A DNA stretch of 63,791 bases from Eubacteriales bacterium. GTDB taxonomy: Bacteria; Bacillota; Clostridia; Saccharofermentanales; DTU023. The notes under the pieces were generated by a model. That model ran no database searches, was not told the origin of the DNA, and saw only the letters and a list, made by a program, of their open reading frames with translations. A program made the translations under genes and the position numbers. The DNA is taken from positions 153-63,943 of the forward strand of contig JAUNLW010000007.1 in assembly GCA_030532065.1 (NCBI GenBank), read 5' to 3'. Each line of letters starts with the position of its first letter. Position 1 is the first letter of the stretch. Positions 9,369 through 17,036 of this stretch are shown here, piece by piece.

Positions 9369-9758
9369 CTAGTCCTCCTCGTTATCAAAGTCATCCTCGT
9401 CGAAATCGTCATCTTCATCTTCGAAGTACTCGTCTAAGATCATATCGTAGGCGTCATAAATGGCGTCGGCCTCATCCTCATCCAAGGTCACGACATAGCT
9501 GTCGCCATCTTCGCCTTCTTCGACACGCACGATAAAGTACTCGTCTGCGTCTTCCGTATCGTTCACGAGTACCAGATAGTCGTCATCTTCCAGTTCAAAT
9601 TCGTCGACGATCATGAAAGCAAAGATTTCGCCGCTTTCTGGATCTTCAATTTGCAGGATGGGGTCAGACTCCTCGTCCCAATGCTCGTGATTATGATCAT
9701 CACAGCCACAGCCACAACCATCATCTTCGTTATAATAAAGCTTGTTCCAATCTATCAT
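9369..9758 (-). CDS. DUF1292 family protein, strongly acidic
   Basis: A 129-residue DUF1292 protein. The N-terminus has a metal-binding-looking cluster (CGCGCDDHNHEH), the core reads DPILQIEDPESGEIFAFMIV and so on, and the tail is almost entirely Asp and Glu. ATG at 9758 follows TTGGAGG with good spacing and is preferred to a TTG at 9770. In many Firmicutes a DUF1292 gene lies downstream of ireB and ruvX on the same strand. Here two copies are transcribed away from ireB-ruvX, from a shared divergent promoter region. Function unknown. Confidence 0.85.
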   Translation of the reverse strand: MIDWNKLYYNEDDGCGCGCDDHNHEHWDEESDPILQIEDPESGEIFAFMIVDEFELEDDDYLVLVNDTEDADEYFIVRVEEGEDGDSYVVTLDEDEADAIYDAYDMILDEYFEDEDDDFDEDDFDNEED

Positions 9759-9927
9759 TTGGGCCTCCAATTTACGTCTAAACGTATTACGGCAAAAGTC
9801 AGCCTTAGGGCAGCTCTTACTTGGCGTAATTATAACATAGGCCTATTCTCTGCCCAAGCTTCCACAAGGCAAGAGCCGGCCTTTGTGTTAAAATCTAAGG
9901 AAGTTGGGCCAAGGCCCTGCCCCCTGT

Positions 9928-9961
9928 CTTAAAGCCGCATGATAGCGGCATCTAAGACATC
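9928..9961 (+). promoter_or_regulatory. Leader hairpin upstream of ireB
   Basis: An inverted repeat TGTCTTA..GCCGC / GCGGC..TAAGACA lies 20-50 bases upstream of the ireB start, inside its probable 5' untranslated region. A possible -10 (TAAAAT near 9888) precedes it. There is no U-tract, so it is not a terminator. It may stabilise the message or regulate translation; it matches no riboswitch class I know. Confidence 0.4.
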
Positions 9962-9980
9962 GATCACGTGGAGGAAGTAG

Positions 9981-10250
9981 ATGATTGATAGTGAAACCAC
10001 TCGCTTTGAGATGGGCAGCGAGAGAAAAATCCAAGCCCGGGAGATCATGACCGAAGTGATGCAAGCTTTGGAAGAGAAGGGTTACAACCCCATTAACCAG
10101 CTTGTAGGATACTTTGTGTCCGGCGATCCCACTTACATCACCAACCACATGGGAGCCAGAGCTACTATCCGCCGCATGGAAAGAGACGAGCTCCTGGAAG
10201 TCATAATTCGCGACTACGTCCAGCAACTTAAAGATGGTTCCGACAACTAA
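9981..10250 (+). CDS. ireB: IreB family regulatory phosphoprotein
   Basis: An 89-residue IreB/DUF965 protein. In Enterococcus faecalis IreB is a substrate of the Ser/Thr kinase IreK and negatively controls cephalosporin resistance; the family (YrzL in Bacillus) is widespread in Firmicutes. The sequence is typical throughout, including the RKIQAREIM, GYNPINQLVGYFVSGDP and YITNHMGAR segments, and length is full. The start has GGAGGAAG upstream. It overlaps ruvX by 17 bases, the usual tight ireB-ruvX arrangement. The kinase is not in this window. Confidence 0.93.
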   Translation: MIDSETTRFEMGSERKIQAREIMTEVMQALEEKGYNPINQLVGYFVSGDPTYITNHMGARATIRRMERDELLEVIIRDYVQQLKDGSDN

Positions 10251-10659
10251 GCGCCTACTCGCTCTTGACTATGGCACCGTGCGAGTAGGAGTTGCCATTT
10301 CCGATCCCCTGCGTATCTTGGCTCGCGGACTAGAAACGATTGAGCGTCAAGGCGACGATGAGCGCGTTATTGCCCGTGTACAGGAATTGATCCAAACTTA
10401 TGATATCGGCGCGATTGTGCTGGGTTTACCTCTCCGTACCGATGACCTGCCGGGAGAAAAAGAGACGGAGACGCGGGCCTTTGCCGAGAAACTGTTTGCG
10501 GCCACGGGCCTGGAGATTATTTTCCAAGATGAGCGCTATACCACTGTCATGGCCCATGAACTCATGTCTCAGGCAAAAATAAAGGTCCAGGATCGCAAAA
10601 AAATCGTGGACCAAATCGCTGCCGAGATCATTCTGCAGGACTATCTAAACAGCCTCTAG
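10234..10659 (+). CDS. ruvX: Holliday junction resolvase RuvX (YqgF)
   Basis: RNase H-fold putative Holliday junction resolvase, also implicated in 16S pre-rRNA 5' end maturation in other bacteria. The three acidic positions of the fold are visible: LALDYGTVRVGVAISD near the N-terminus, the ..VLGLP.. strand with downstream acidic residues, and FQDERYTTV near residue 108. The length of 141 residues is typical. It overlaps ireB and is probably co-transcribed with it. The ATG at 10234 lies inside ireB and is the natural start because the fold begins six residues later. Confidence 0.92.
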   Translation: MVPTTKRLLALDYGTVRVGVAISDPLRILARGLETIERQGDDERVIARVQELIQTYDIGAIVLGLPLRTDDLPGEKETETRAFAEKLFAATGLEIIFQDERYTTVMAHELMSQAKIKVQDRKKIVDQIAAEIILQDYLNSL

Positions 10660-10681
10660 CCAGCTGCTAATCTTTACTTCC

Positions 10682-12076
10682 CTAAAGCATCAGACTGAGC
10701 GGTCTTAAGTAAAGTCGACCTTCCTTGCAGGTCTCTACTTTAGCCCGCCATAAATCTCCTTGCGCGGGAGTTTTGTCCATTTTCTCATTTTCCACTGAAT
10801 TAAAATCGATCAAAGCCGGGAAATAACGAGCTGTATATCCGTTATACAGCCCATCTTCCTCCGGCTGTTCCAAGATAATCTCCACTTCCTCTCCGATAAA
10901 ACTCAGGGCATTTTCCCGCGCCAATCTCTCACCCAAGAACTGCAAGCGCTCGCTGCGCTCTTTGCTGACTCTGGCCGGCACTTGATCCGGGAAGCTGGCC
11001 GCAGGTGTATGGCGTCTTCGTGAGTAACGGAATACATGCAAACGACTAAAGCCTATTTCCTGGCAAAAATCGTAGGTTTCCTGGAAATCTTCTTCGCTCT
11101 CTCCCGGGAAAGCCACCATGACATCGGTGGTTATTGAAGGGCGGTCAAAGTGTTGGCGTAAAGCTGTCACCAGGGCACGATAATCCTCTTTTGTGTATTT
11201 GCGGTTCATCCGCTTTAGTACGCGGTCGCTACCACTTTGCAGAGAGAGGTGGAAGTGCGGGCAGAGCTTGTCGATACCGGCTATGGCTTCTACAAAGGCG
11301 GGAGTTAAAGACTGCGGTTCCAGGGAACCAAGCCTAATGCGGAAATTTCCAGGCAGCTCGGCCAGCTCGCCAATCAGCTCTGCCAGGGCCAAATGGTCGC
11401 GTCCCAGGTCTTGCTCAAAAGCTGTGAGATGGGTGGCCGTTAGGACCAATTCTTTACTGCCTCGCTCAATCAGAGCTTGGGCTTCCGCTAAAATATCGGC
11501 CCTGTCACGGCTGCGCACCGGTCCTCTGGCCAGGCAAATAGCGCAATAGGTGCAAAATTCCTGGCAGCCATCCGCTACCTTGAGCTTGGCCCGAGTTTCT
11601 TCTTGCCTCACTAATTGGCCTAATTCTTCGTATTGACGGTTATAGGGGAAAGGAGCTGCCTGCTCTTTACTGGGTGTGGTGCCCTTTCCCTGTCGTACGG
11701 CAGCCAACGCTTCTGCTACCAGTTCCAGACGGTAGGAAGTACCACCACAAAAATCGGCCAATTCAGACATATCTTCCAACTGGCTCTGGCAGCCCATGGC
11801 CACCAATATGGCATCAGGGGCAAGCTTACGTGCTCGACGCATGGCTTGCCTGGCTTTCCTGCCGGCCTCTCCGGTGACGGTGCAGGTGTTGAAGATAATC
11901 AGGTCAGAGTCTTGGTAGTCGGCTAATTCTTGGCCATTACGTTCCAGGAGCCAGGCCGCCACTGCTTCTGCCTCATAGGTGTTGGACTTGCAACCAAAAC
12001 TGTGGACGTGAAAATTAAAGGGCGGCTCGCTCTTTTGGTCTGGAGTAAGGTCTTGTGTATATGAATTCTTGATCAT
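10682..12076 (-). CDS. mtaB: tRNA t6A37 methylthiotransferase MtaB
   Basis: Radical SAM methylthiotransferase that converts t6A to ms2t6A at position 37 of ANN-decoding tRNAs. Domain order is classical: N-terminal MTTase domain (FGCKSNTYEAE, NTCTVTGEAGRKARQ with its cluster cysteines), radical SAM core with CQEFCTYC (CxxxCxxC), and a C-terminal TRAM-like segment (EEVEIILEQPEEDG..YNGYTARYFP). The FGCK-N start motif and the TCTVTGEA stretch favour MtaB over MiaB and RimO. 464 residues is typical. No strong ribosome binding site precedes the ATG at 12076. Transcribed away from the HPr-like gene. Confidence 0.9.
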   Translation of the reverse strand: MIKNSYTQDLTPDQKSEPPFNFHVHSFGCKSNTYEAEAVAAWLLERNGQELADYQDSDLIIFNTCTVTGEAGRKARQAMRRARKLAPDAILVAMGCQSQLEDMSELADFCGGTSYRLELVAEALAAVRQGKGTTPSKEQAAPFPYNRQYEELGQLVRQEETRAKLKVADGCQEFCTYCAICLARGPVRSRDRADILAEAQALIERGSKELVLTATHLTAFEQDLGRDHLALAELIGELAELPGNFRIRLGSLEPQSLTPAFVEAIAGIDKLCPHFHLSLQSGSDRVLKRMNRKYTKEDYRALVTALRQHFDRPSITTDVMVAFPGESEEDFQETYDFCQEIGFSRLHVFRYSRRRHTPAASFPDQVPARVSKERSERLQFLGERLARENALSFIGEEVEIILEQPEEDGLYNGYTARYFPALIDFNSVENEKMDKTPAQGDLWRAKVETCKEGRLYLRPLSLML

Positions 12077-12153
12077 TTGCTATTACTTAACTGCTTTCTG
12101 CTACAATGGAAAAACCGGCAGCTAATTTGTCGGTTAGGGAGGCGTTAATCAGT

Positions 12154-12402
12154 ATGATCACATTCCATGTTTTACTCAATACGGTAGATAAGGTAAAGGA
12201 ATTTGTCAAAATAAGTTCCCGCTACCCCTTTGAGATTGACTTGTCCTCCGGCCGCTATGTGGTAGATGGCAAGTCTATCATGGGCATTTTTAGTTTCGAT
12301 CTCCACAAGCCGGTCGAAGTAAGAGTCTTGGCCCACAATGCCGACCAGTTTATGCGCGATGTAGAGCACTTGATCGTAGAACCCGCTCCTGACAACGAAT
12401 AG
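12154..12402 (+). CDS. HPr-like protein lacking the phosphorylatable histidine
   Basis: An 82-residue protein with the HPr fold of the phosphotransferase system. The active-site loop with His15 (GLHARPA in true HPr) is not conserved; the corresponding region reads LLNTVDKVKEFVKIS. In contrast, the Ser46 region is recognisable as KSIMGIFSFDL, the site HPr kinase phosphorylates in Gram-positive HPr and Crh. By sequence it should not pass phosphate to sugar permeases but could act as a regulator in the style of Crh. ATG at 12154 follows AGGGAGG at a somewhat long 11 bases; a longer frame from 12106 has no ribosome binding site. It stands alone, divergent from mtaB. Confidence 0.8.
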   Translation: MITFHVLLNTVDKVKEFVKISSRYPFEIDLSSGRYVVDGKSIMGIFSFDLHKPVEVRVLAHNADQFMRDVEHLIVEPAPDNE

Positions 12403-12423
12403 CTCGGCTCAAAGCCCAAACCA

Positions 12424-12453
12424 GGCCGTCTAACGACGGCCTTTTCTATTTTT
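12424..12453 (+). terminator. Rho-independent terminator of the HPr-like gene
   Basis: Perfect 7-bp stem GGCCGTC/GACGGCC with TAAC loop followed by TTTT and further T-rich sequence. The hairpin overlaps the stop codon of the convergent RNase R gene. Confidence 0.88.
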
Positions 12454-14352
12454 ATAGCCTTTATTTGAGCGCTTTTTATAAGAGCGAGTCTTGGTTTGCT
12501 TAGCTTTATATTTGTTCCGCGATTTATGTTTGGCCGCTTTGATCTCGGTCCGAGAAACCCGGCCACGAATCTTATCTTCATGTTTTAAGAGAGCAAAATC
12601 CAGGAAACGTCGTTCCAAATCTACCTTGGCCACTTGGACTTCCACCGGATCACCAATATGGTAGTGCTCACCACTGTCACGATTGATAGCCATAAGTCGG
12701 TCTTCCACAAATTCGATATAGCCCTGACCCATATCTGCGTAGAACACCGCTCCTTCTACCGTGTTGGGTAACTGGACATACATGGAAGATTGACTAAAGC
12801 CTGAGATCTTGCCTTTATAGACCTCTCCCAGCTTATCCTGATAATATTCCACGATCTTCTGGTCGTCGGCATCTCTTTCCGCGCTGATGGCAACTCGTTC
12901 CATCTCGGATATATGACGAGCTACCTCCTTGAGGTCTTTTTGTCTGCGTTTTTCTTTTTGGCCTTCCAGGCTTTTCTTAACCGCTCGATGGACGATGATA
13001 TCTGAATAACGGCGAATGGGGGCAGTAAAGTGGCAGTACTGATAAGCAGCCAAACCATAGTGTCCCAAATCTTCTACCTCGTAGCGGGCCTTAGCCAGTG
13101 AGCGGAGTAACATCTCGGAGAGCGTGGTGCCATAGTCTTCACTTTTGAGTTTTTCCAAGAGTTTTTGCAAAGACTTGGGGCTCATATCCAGGCTAGGCCT
13201 ATAGCGCAGACCCAGTTCCTGAGCAAATTGGATAACTTGCAGGAGTTTATCCTCGTTAGGCTCTTCGTGGATTCGGTAGACTGCCGGCAAACGCCTGTCA
13301 TCACAAAAGGCAGCCACATACTCATTGGCCGCGATCATGAAAGACTCAATAATCCGATTGGCCTCGTCCTGCCACTCGCCGTAAATATCGGTTACCTTGC
13401 CCTCCTCGTCCAAAATAATCTTGGTTTCGGGGAAATCGAAGATCAAAGCGCCTCTTCTTTTTCTCAGCCTAGAGAGCTTAGCGGATAATTCGCGGGCGAG
13501 TTCAAGGCTTTCTGGAAACCATTCCGGCAGATCCGGTCCATACTCACCACTGTCAAAAATCTCCCGCAATTCTTCATAAGAAGTACGCAGCTGTGAACGA
13601 ATAACGGTCTTGGCCAGTTGGCCGTCTTGTATATGTCCTTCACTATTAAAGTCCAGACGGCAGGACAGGCAAAGCCGATCTTTGCCTGGGTTGAGGCTAC
13701 AAAGTCCGTTGGAGAGCCTGGGGGGAAGCATAGGTAAAACCCGGTCGACCAAGTAGACCGAATTTCCTCGATTAAAGGCTTCCTTATCTAGTTCGCTTCC
13801 CGGTATGACATAGTGACTGACATCAGCGATATGGATCCAGAGCCGATAACCCTCCTCAGCTAATCTTTCTACCGAGATCGCGTCATCCAAGTCGCGCGCG
13901 TCCAAACCGTCAATAGTGTAGGTGTGTTGCTCGCGCAGGTCGAGTCTGCCGGAGTAAATTTCCTCTATTATTTCATCGGGATCAGGATCACTGGGAAACT
14001 TTTCTACCTCCGCCAATACAGCTTCCGGGAATTGCTCATGCAGGCAGTAGGAGCGGATAATACCCGTGATTGCCACGTCAGAAGAACCCGGATCGCCCAG
14101 AACTTCCACGATCTTACCGTGGGCATCTCCGGCAGAACCAACAGCTGTAAGTTCTACCACCACCTTCATACCTGTGGGCGCGCCATTAAGGTTCTTACGG
14201 GCAATCTCGATCTCACGGCCAAAACGTGGATCCGGTCTATCTAAAACTACGCTGTAGTTGCCGCGAGAGCGCATTTCCAGGATACCGACATAACCACGCT
14301 CACCTTCCTGCCTTAATTCATAACCTTCACCTAAACTGGATACAGTTAGCAT
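12430..14352 (-). CDS. rnr: Ribonuclease R
   Basis: Processive 3'-5' exoribonuclease of the RNase II/R (RNB) family. Visible in order: an N-terminal cold-shock-like part, the RNB catalytic core with the metal-binding stretch TIDGLDARDLDDAISVE and IHIADVSHYV, the conserved LPPRLSNGLCSLNP and CHFTAPIRRYSDIIVHR segments, a C-terminal S1 domain, and a basic Lys/Arg-rich tail (KAAKHKSRNKYKAKQTK). At 640 residues it lacks the N-terminal helix-turn-helix extension of longer RNase R proteins. A longer frame from 14436 is wrong: it would be translated from the secG terminator hairpin. ATG at 14352 has AGGAG seven bases upstream. SecG upstream is the usual neighbour. Confidence 0.93.
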   Translation of the reverse strand: MLTVSSLGEGYELRQEGERGYVGILEMRSRGNYSVVLDRPDPRFGREIEIARKNLNGAPTGMKVVVELTAVGSAGDAHGKIVEVLGDPGSSDVAITGIIRSYCLHEQFPEAVLAEVEKFPSDPDPDEIIEEIYSGRLDLREQHTYTIDGLDARDLDDAISVERLAEEGYRLWIHIADVSHYVIPGSELDKEAFNRGNSVYLVDRVLPMLPPRLSNGLCSLNPGKDRLCLSCRLDFNSEGHIQDGQLAKTVIRSQLRTSYEELREIFDSGEYGPDLPEWFPESLELARELSAKLSRLRKRRGALIFDFPETKIILDEEGKVTDIYGEWQDEANRIIESFMIAANEYVAAFCDDRRLPAVYRIHEEPNEDKLLQVIQFAQELGLRYRPSLDMSPKSLQKLLEKLKSEDYGTTLSEMLLRSLAKARYEVEDLGHYGLAAYQYCHFTAPIRRYSDIIVHRAVKKSLEGQKEKRRQKDLKEVARHISEMERVAISAERDADDQKIVEYYQDKLGEVYKGKISGFSQSSMYVQLPNTVEGAVFYADMGQGYIEFVEDRLMAINRDSGEHYHIGDPVEVQVAKVDLERRFLDFALLKHEDKIRGRVSRTEIKAAKHKSRNKYKAKQTKTRSYKKRSNKGYKNRKGRR

Positions 14353-14400
14353 TTTACTTCTCCTATCCGGTCCCAGCCTTAACGGACCTAAACAATCTTT

Positions 14401-14431
14401 ATAATAAAAAAGCTGCCTACGGGGCAGCTTT
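14401..14431 (-). terminator. Rho-independent terminator after secG
   Basis: On the minus strand a 9-bp stem AAAGCTGCC/GGCAGCTTT is followed by TTTTATTAT. It lies between secG and the rnr start, so rnr is reached by read-through or its own promoter. Confidence 0.85.
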
Positions 14432-14470
14432 AGCATTAGGAGTTAACTTGTGACCTGGCCTCCTGTTAGC

Positions 14471-14716
14471 CTAGGCACGTCCTGTTAGCAGATATAAAAC
14501 AACTGACAGAATGGCAAAAGAGATGGCCATAATCGAGGTCAACTTTTTGAGTTTCTCTTCTTTAGTGCCGCCACCAGCTCTATCTAAGAAGCTATCGACC
14601 TCACCGGCTAAACTGCCTAAACCGCCACTGCCGACATCTTGAATAGCGACTAAGACGAGCAATACGACGCAAACGATGATATCAAGCACCGCGAGAATTA
14701 TAGTCAATGCGTTCAT
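14471..14716 (-). CDS. secG: Preprotein translocase subunit SecG
   Basis: An 81-residue accessory subunit of the SecYEG channel in the cytoplasmic membrane. Two hydrophobic segments (IILAVLDIIVCVVLLVLVAI and IMAISFAILSVVLYLLTG) flank a short glycine-rich, polar loop (DVGSGGLGSLAG..FLDRAGGGTKEEKLKK), the normal SecG layout. The loop Gly-Gly-Leu-Gly motif and the length match the family. The ATG is preceded by GGAGGTAGGTG. It is followed by a terminator and then rnr, a common Firmicute order. Confidence 0.93.
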   Translation of the reverse strand: MNALTIILAVLDIIVCVVLLVLVAIQDVGSGGLGSLAGEVDSFLDRAGGGTKEEKLKKLTSIMAISFAILSVVLYLLTGRA

Positions 14717-14805
14717 TTAAACACCTACCTCCACAAAACTGTAAGCTATCCTAGCACAAAGGCCAGGACTCCTGCAAGACTTATAAGGTCAAATTACGGG
14801 TGAGC

Positions 14806-15927
14806 CTATTCTTGCTCTGCCTGTTGCGACTGTAAAAGCTGACCTAAGAAAGAATCCGCTCCCAAGATCAGCGTCTTATCTCCCTGGAGGCTGGCCTTCA
14901 GGGCATCCAACTCTAACATAAAGCGATAAAATTCGGTACTGTCCTTGCTGCTATAAAGCTGCTTTAAGGTATCCATGTACTCGGCTTCGGCCTCACCTTC
15001 CAGCTTGCGGCTCTGAGCCTTGGCTTCTGCTACCATAATCTCACATTCTTTGTCCGTTTCATTACGAAGTTTGGCCGCGTCGTACTCGCCTTCCGCTCTC
15101 AAAGCTTCCGCCATCTGTTTCCGCTCGGAGATCATACGACTGTAAACCGCAGACAAGTTGTCAGTGGGCAGGTCATAGCGTCTGATCTCTACCCTAAGGA
15201 CCTCTACGCCGTAGTTTGCGAGCTCAGCGCCGGCATAGGCGGTAACTCTCTCGTTCAAGCTGTTTCTGGAACTTTCTTCGTCAGAGATGATGTCGCTTTG
15301 CATGAGTCCACCCACGATATTCTTGATGTTGGAATAGACGGAGGCATCAATACGTTTTTCCATCTCAGACACGTTGCCACCTAAGGTACGCATGAAGAGT
15401 TGAGCATCATCGATCTTCCATAAAGCATATGAGTCAACTATCATGGCCTTTTTGTCCGCGGTCAAAACTTCAGAAGGATTGACGTTGTAGATCATGATCT
15501 TCTTGTTCAGAAAGCTTGCGTGTTGAACCAGGGGGATATGGAAGTGCAGTCCTGCTTCTTCAGTTGAAGAAACAATCTTGCCAAACTGAGTTACATAGGC
15601 AATCTGGCCTTCCGGCAAAACATATAATCCAGATAAAAGGATCGCGGCCAAAATCACAACGACAAGCAAAATTCCGAGTCTTTTGCCGGTCCACTTGCTG
15701 TTCTTGTCCTGCTTTACTTCTTTGCCACGAGGCCGGCCACTTTGCGGCTCGTGCTCAGGCTCTTTGCGCTGAGAATCCTTGCCCGGGAAAGTAAAATGCC
15801 AGCTGTAAGCGCCGTCCTTTTTACCCTTGGCTTCAGAACCGGACTTGTCATTATCCTTGTCAGAATTGCCTTGACCACTGCGGCCAAAAGCTTTTTCAAA
15901 ATCGTCTGGATTCCATTTGTTAGGCAT
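14806..15927 (-). CDS. hflC: HflC-type SPFH domain membrane protein
   Basis: Prohibitin/stomatin (SPFH) family protein. With HflK it forms a large membrane complex that, in E. coli, surrounds and modulates the FtsH protease. A charged, low-complexity cytoplasmic N-terminus of about 80 residues precedes a single membrane helix (LGILLVVVILAAILLSGLYVL). The SPFH domain follows (EGQIAYVTQFGKI through VEILRYDLP-like stretches), then a coiled-coil region rich in Glu, Ala and Lys. The N-terminal extension is longer than in classical HflC. It lies 2 bases after hflK, so the two are one operon. FtsH is not in the window. Confidence 0.88.
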   Translation of the reverse strand: MPNKWNPDDFEKAFGRSGQGNSDKDNDKSGSEAKGKKDGAYSWHFTFPGKDSQRKEPEHEPQSGRPRGKEVKQDKNSKWTGKRLGILLVVVILAAILLSGLYVLPEGQIAYVTQFGKIVSSTEEAGLHFHIPLVQHASFLNKKIMIYNVNPSEVLTADKKAMIVDSYALWKIDDAQLFMRTLGGNVSEMEKRIDASVYSNIKNIVGGLMQSDIISDEESSRNSLNERVTAYAGAELANYGVEVLRVEIRRYDLPTDNLSAVYSRMISERKQMAEALRAEGEYDAAKLRNETDKECEIMVAEAKAQSRKLEGEAEAEYMDTLKQLYSSKDSTEFYRFMLELDALKASLQGDKTLILGADSFLGQLLQSQQAEQE

Positions 15928-15929
15928 AA

Positions 15930-16946
15930 CTACTTACCTCCTTGCTTCTGCTCGGGCTTCTGTACGTCCTCATTTTGCGGTAAGAGGCTGTTATTTGTAG
16001 TATCCATTAAAGGCATAAACTTCGTTACCGTACCGGTGTCATCTACAACCACCTTTACGTTAGGCAAAGCATCTTGCAGGATTTCCAGATACATCCGCTC
16101 TTTACTGATCTCGGGGAACTTGCGGTATTCCTCATAGACCGTGGAATAGCGGTCGTAAAGACCTTGCGCCTCAGCGACGCGGCTGGTCTTGTAGGCCTCA
16201 GCTTCCTGCAAGATACGGTCTGACTCGGCCTTAGCTTCAGGAATCTTACGGTTACGGTAGGCAGTAGCCTGGTTGAGAGCCATCTCACGCTCCTGCTTGG
16301 CAGTCTCTACATCACGGAAAGCACGAGCGACATCCTCTGTAGGTGGTTCCGAGTCATTAACTTTAACGTCCAGGATCTGCACGCCGATGTCACTGGCGGT
16401 CAGCTTATCCATGAGCATCTCCTGGACTTCGTTCTGGATCTCAAACTTACCGGTAGTCAGGGTGTCGTCAATGGTCTTAGTACCGACCACAGAACGCACT
16501 GAACTCATCAGGAGGTTACGCAGAACATCTACCGGATCTTCTGCCGAGAAAAGATAGGTCACCGGATCACTGATTTTCCATTCCAGGAAGAAGTCAATAT
16601 TGACCACGCTCATATCGCCCGTGATCATCATGCTGTCTTCCTGGTCAGAGTGGTAGCCGGTAGCGTCCTGATAGTAACCCAGCTCCATCTTTTGCGTCAT
16701 CTGGACCGGTAAGATGGTGACATTCTGGAAAGGCCAGGGAAATTTAACATGTAGGCCTGGACCTGCCGTATGGCTGTAGCGTCCGAAAGTCTGGATCACT
16801 GCTTCTTCACTCTCTTTAACGGTATAGACACCTGTAGAAAGCAGAGCCAGGATAGCAATTACCAAAATTGCTATGAGTATGTATTTAGGTCTACGTGAAA
16901 GTTTAGCCTGCTTGCTGTCTGCTGACACTCCGAACCTGCCTTTCAA
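15930..16946 (-). CDS. hflK: HflK-type SPFH domain membrane protein
   Basis: Partner of HflC. One membrane helix near residues 22-45 (YILIAILVIAILALLSTGVYTV) precedes a typical HflK SPFH start (ESEEAVIQTFGRYSHTAGPG, then HVKFPWPF). The coiled-coil segment includes the family hallmark RNRKIPEAKAESDRILQEAEAY. It lacks the glycine-rich N-terminus of E. coli HflK. The start given is TTG with AGGG six bases upstream; a GTG at 16928 preceded by GGCAGG is an equally good alternative. First gene of the hflK-hflC operon. Confidence 0.88.
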   Translation of the reverse strand: MKGRFGVSADSKQAKLSRRPKYILIAILVIAILALLSTGVYTVKESEEAVIQTFGRYSHTAGPGLHVKFPWPFQNVTILPVQMTQKMELGYYQDATGYHSDQEDSMMITGDMSVVNIDFFLEWKISDPVTYLFSAEDPVDVLRNLLMSSVRSVVGTKTIDDTLTTGKFEIQNEVQEMLMDKLTASDIGVQILDVKVNDSEPPTEDVARAFRDVETAKQEREMALNQATAYRNRKIPEAKAESDRILQEAEAYKTSRVAEAQGLYDRYSTVYEEYRKFPEISKERMYLEILQDALPNVKVVVDDTGTVTKFMPLMDTTNNSLLPQNEDVQKPEQKQGGK

Positions 16947-17036
16947 ATCTGGCCCTCAAGTCGGGCCACGGTAAAACATGGTAAAAATAAGCCTTAAAAT
17001 TGGCTGTCAGCTTTTAATTTTAGGGTAATCTCAAGT

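Noticed and set aside
9888..10226. 112-residue minus-strand frame opposite ireB
   Set aside because: It covers the ireB leader hairpin and the conserved ireB coding sequence and has no ribosome binding site.
14353..14436. Longer RNase R reading frame starting at 14436
   Set aside because: The extra codons lie across the secG terminator hairpin and have no ribosome binding site; ATG at 14352 has AGGAG at ideal distance.
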